Shown: in pieces, positions 6,435 to 8,367 of the stretch
Layout of the letters: the number at the start of each line of letters is the position of its first letter
Numbering within the stretch: position 1 is the first letter of the stretch
Assembly: GCA_001800075.1 (NCBI GenBank)
Contig: MGUR01000070.1
Coordinates: forward strand, 41,827-50,193
Origin: Elusimicrobia bacterium RIFCSPLOWO2_01_FULL_59_12
GTDB lineage: Bacteria; Elusimicrobiota; Elusimicrobia; 2-01-FULL-59-12
Reading direction: 5' to 3'
Length of the DNA stretch: 8,367 nt
Notes under the pieces: generated by a model
The model's input: the letters and a program-made list of their open reading frames with translations, nothing else
Told to the model about the DNA's origin: nothing
Databases searched by the model: none
Made by a program: the position numbers and the translations under genes

Positions 6435-7466
6435 TTATACAGGCACCTGCTCGGGCGCGTCCACTTTTTCCGGCAGCTGCTCCCGGTACCACTCGATGTA
6501 TTTCGGGAAGCCCACCTCAATCGGGTTCAGCGGTTGGTAGCCCAGAAGAGCGTTGGCTTTCTGAATGCTCAACGTACCGCGAAATGGCATAAGCCGGTCA
6601 CGATCCACATGTTCCAGCTTCGCCTGAGGGAAATGTTGCTTCACAACCTCGGCCAGTTCGCGGATCGACCGGGATTGGCCGTAGGTCAGGTTGAAAATCT
6701 GGTTGCGGGCCGCCGGCTTTTCGATCGCCAGGGCAACGCCTTGCAGCAGGTCATCAATATGGGTGAAATCAACCTTCTCTTCGCCGTCGCCTTCAATGCG
6801 CAGCGGTTTCCCTTGGAGCGCATTTTCGATAAAGATCTGGCCGACCCGCTGGCTGACGCAGCGCGGCCCGTACAGCGCCGAGGGTCGGATGATCGTATAC
6901 GGCAGATCAAAAACCTGCTGGTAGGCGACCACGATCTTTTCGCCGGCGACTTTCAAGGCCCCGTAGATCCCCAGGGAGTTGAGCGGGTGTTCTTCACTGA
7001 CTTCCGGCGTGAGGAAATTGCCATAGACCATGCTGGAGGAAAAATAAATGAAACGTTCGACGTGGGACCCCCGGGCGCAATCGAGCGCGTTTTCCAGCGT
7101 GCGCAGGCTGTGATCGAACGTGCTGAAGGGGTCTTTGTTGGAGCGGCCGGCATGGGCGACGGCCGATAAATGGACGATCACCTGAGGCTTGATCTGGGTG
7201 AGAATCCGCGACAGCGCATGATAGTCCCGGGCATCCTGTACATGCAGCGGGATGCCGGCTTCATGAAGTAGATCGAGACGCTGATGAAGCATGCGCATGT
7301 GCAAGTCCCGGTTATTGGCTTTCCGATTGGTGGTGGCAAACGTTAAAAGGTTGTTGATCTGCAGGCTATCAATGATTTCCACTTGATGGCCCCGTTCCAC
7401 CAGCCCTAGCGCCAAATTGTGTCCAATAAACCCGGCTCCCCCTATCAGAACGACTCGTTGGGTCAT
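6435..7466 (-). CDS. NAD-dependent sugar epimerase/dehydratase, extended SDR
   Basis: Extended short-chain dehydrogenase of 343 residues, a usual length. The N-terminal Rossmann motif is GGAGFIG (9-15). An acidic residue ending beta-2 (D33 in EIIDSL) predicts NAD(H) rather than NADP(H). The active site has the serine stretch SSSMVYG (143-149) and the Y168-x-x-x-K172 pair in YGALK. RPSALYGP (194-201) and DFTHIDDL follow in the substrate domain. The threonine-aspartate-glutamate stretch of RmlB-type 4,6-dehydratases is not seen: the corresponding place reads SSSM, as in GalE-like epimerases. An epimerase or reductase role is therefore more likely than 4,6-dehydration (inference). An insert around residues 38-75, rich in Arg and Leu, follows beta-2. 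The ATG at 7466 overlaps the aminotransferase stop and has a strong Shine-Dalgarno, which fixes the start. Substrate is not identifiable from sequence alone. Confidence 0.9.
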   Translation of the reverse strand: MTQRVVLIGGAGFIGHNLALGLVERGHQVEIIDSLQINNLLTFATTNRKANNRDLHMRMLHQRLDLLHEAGIPLHVQDARDYHALSRILTQIKPQVIVHLSAVAHAGRSNKDPFSTFDHSLRTLENALDCARGSHVERFIYFSSSMVYGNFLTPEVSEEHPLNSLGIYGALKVAGEKIVVAYQQVFDLPYTIIRPSALYGPRCVSQRVGQIFIENALQGKPLRIEGDGEEKVDFTHIDDLLQGVALAIEKPAARNQIFNLTYGQSRSIRELAEVVKQHFPQAKLEHVDRDRLMPFRGTLSIQKANALLGYQPLNPIEVGFPKYIEWYREQLPEKVDAPEQVPV

Positions 7467-8367
7467 GATGTGATCTCCTTCACGGTTGATTTGAATGTGT
7501 CAGCTATCAGGGCCAGATCCTCTGATGATAAATGCGGGCCTACCGGTAGCGCGATCCCGTGATCGCTGACCACCGCGGCATTTTTGTACAACGCCGGGTT
7601 GTAGCCGTACTTCTTTTGATAGTACGTCATGCGCGGAACGGGCTGGGGGTAATAGACGCTGGTGCCAATCCCCGCCGCGTTCAACCGAGTAACGATCTCG
7701 TTGCGCCGGGTGTTCAGCGGCGGCTGGAGAATGACACTGAGGCAATAAAAGCTGTTGGTGGTTCCGTTCTCCGGGGCGTCCAGTATCCGCCAGGGACCCG
7801 CGCCATCCAGCGCGTTTTTCAGGTGCGCGAAATTCGCGCGGCGGCGCCTCAGCATCTCCTCCAGGCGAGCCAACTGCCGCCGGCCAAGCGCGGCGTTGAT
7901 GTCACTCATGCGGTAATTCAGCCCCAGTGTCGGGACGTCGTACATGCCGGGAATCGATCGCTCGGCAAAACCGCGGTCCACGCCGAAGCCCCGCGCCTTA
8001 TTTACTTTCCCGGCCAGATCTTTGTGCTTGCTGATAAACATTCCGCCATCGCCGGTCGTGATGTGTTTCACCGGATAAAAGGAGAACGCGCCGCAATCCC
8101 CGATGAGTCCCACATGGACGCCGTTCACCCGGCTGCCCAGCGCGATCGCGCAGTCTTCCACAACGTACAGCCGGTGTTTGTGGGCCAGCGACATGATTGG
8201 ATCCATTCGGCAGGGCACGCCCAGAAAATGAACCAGACCGATGGCTTTGGTTTTCGGCGTGATTAGTTTTCCCACAACGGCGGGGTCCATATTGCCCGTC
8301 GTTGGATCGCAATCCGCGAACACCGGCCGCGCGCCGACCCATTCCACGGCGTGCGCGGTGGCGATAT
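7463..8367 (-). CDS. DegT/DnrJ/EryC1/StrS sugar aminotransferase (5' end missing)
   Basis: PLP-dependent aminotransferase acting on a nucleotide-linked keto-sugar. The reading frame stays open to the right edge (last visible codons read IATAHAVEWVGARPVF), so the GTG at 8347 is internal. About 300 residues are visible of the family's usual 370-400, and roughly the first 85 are missing. Counting from that GTG as residue 1, the PLP-binding acidic motif is VVEDCAIALGSR (E64, D65). The Schiff-base lysine is K94 in GAFSFYPVKHITTGDGGMF. The conserved motif LGLNYRMSDINAALG lies at 141-155. It ends with TGA overlapping the next gene's ATG (ATGA). The family makes amino sugars for O-antigens and nonulosonic acids, and the formyltransferase and NeuB-like genes downstream fit this. 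The position aminated (C3 or C4) cannot be read from the fragment. Family assignment is firm and substrate is unknown. Confidence 0.93.
   Translation of the reverse strand, partial: IATAHAVEWVGARPVFADCDPTTGNMDPAVVGKLITPKTKAIGLVHFLGVPCRMDPIMSLAHKHRLYVVEDCAIALGSRVNGVHVGLIGDCGAFSFYPVKHITTGDGGMFISKHKDLAGKVNKARGFGVDRGFAERSIPGMYDVPTLGLNYRMSDINAALGRRQLARLEEMLRRRRANFAHLKNALDGAGPWRILDAPENGTTNSFYCLSVILQPPLNTRRNEIVTRLNAAGIGTSVYYPQPVPRMTYYQKKYGYNPALYKNAAVVSDHGIALPVGPHLSSEDLALIADTFKSTVKEITS
7475..7480 (-). promoter_or_regulatory. Shine-Dalgarno of the SDR gene
   Basis: On the transcript this reads AAGGAG, eight bases before the ATG at 7466. It lies inside the last codons of the aminotransferase gene (V-K-E-I-T-S-stop). 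It fixes the SDR start and means the gene can recruit ribosomes itself despite the 4-base overlap. Confidence 0.85.

Noticed and set aside
6434..6520. Upstream extension of the formyltransferase frame (29 codons)
   Set aside because: The extension is an out-of-frame reading of the SDR 3' end, rich in Ser/Arg/Thr/Cys. The family's N-terminal beta strand begins at MKILFAGN, and its ATG sits one base after the SDR stop.
6408..8266. Long plus-strand open frames (for example 6408-7169 and 7559-8266) opposite the SDR and aminotransferase genes
   Set aside because: They lie entirely antisense to genes with clear catalytic motifs, show no domain-like motifs, are rich in Arg/Gln/Val/His as expected for mirrored GC-rich codons, and have no convincing ribosome sites.
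8345..8347. GTG at 8347 as the true start of the aminotransferase
   Set aside because: The frame continues upstream to the edge with sequence that fits the family (IATAHAVEWVGARPVF), and the N-terminal PLP-domain part would be missing if translation began here.
1..8367. CRISPR arrays, tRNA or rRNA genes, insertion sequences, riboswitches, attachment sites
   Set aside because: Reading both strands I found no regularly spaced direct repeats, transposase motifs, terminal inverted repeats or cloverleaf-like segments. The window is almost completely coding on one strand.

Overview
The window is a slice through one surface-polysaccharide (nonulosonic-acid-type) biosynthesis operon. All eight genes lie on the minus strand, so transcription runs from the right edge to the left edge. 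There is essentially no non-coding DNA: six of the seven junctions overlap by 1 or 4 bases and the other leaves a 1-base gap. No promoter, terminator, RNA gene, mobile element or CRISPR array is visible, and no gap approaches 300 bases. The operon starts beyond the right edge and continues beyond the left edge.

In transcription order the genes are: (1) the C-terminal part of a PLP-dependent DegT/DnrJ/EryC1/StrS sugar aminotransferase, cut by the right edge; (2) an NAD-dependent extended SDR (epimerase/dehydratase class); (3) a sugar formyltransferase of the Fmt/ArnA-N type; (4) a NeuB-family nonulosonic acid synthase with a C-terminal SAF domain; (5) a left-handed beta-helix acyltransferase; (6) a large soluble protein that looks like a GT-B-type glycosyltransferase of a family I cannot name; (7) a Wzx-type polysaccharide flippase; (8) the N-terminal third of a Gfo/Idh/MocA sugar oxidoreductase, cut by the left edge.

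A coherent reading (inference) is as follows. The oxidoreductase and/or a dehydratase outside the window makes a keto-sugar nucleotide, the aminotransferase installs an amine, and the formyltransferase and the beta-helix acyltransferase decorate amino or hydroxyl groups. The NeuB-like enzyme condenses a hexose derivative with phosphoenolpyruvate to a nine-carbon acid, the large protein transfers a sugar, and the flippase exports the lipid-linked glycan. The CMP-sugar synthetase, hydrolysing epimerase, initiating transferase and polymerase are not in the window. An N-formylated nonulosonic acid, or a glycan carrying one formamido sugar plus a nonulosonic acid, is the most interesting possible product.

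The organism cannot be named from this sequence. Moderately high GC by eye, compact overlapping genes and a Wzx-dependent glycan locus suggest a Gram-negative, possibly environmental or uncultured, bacterium.
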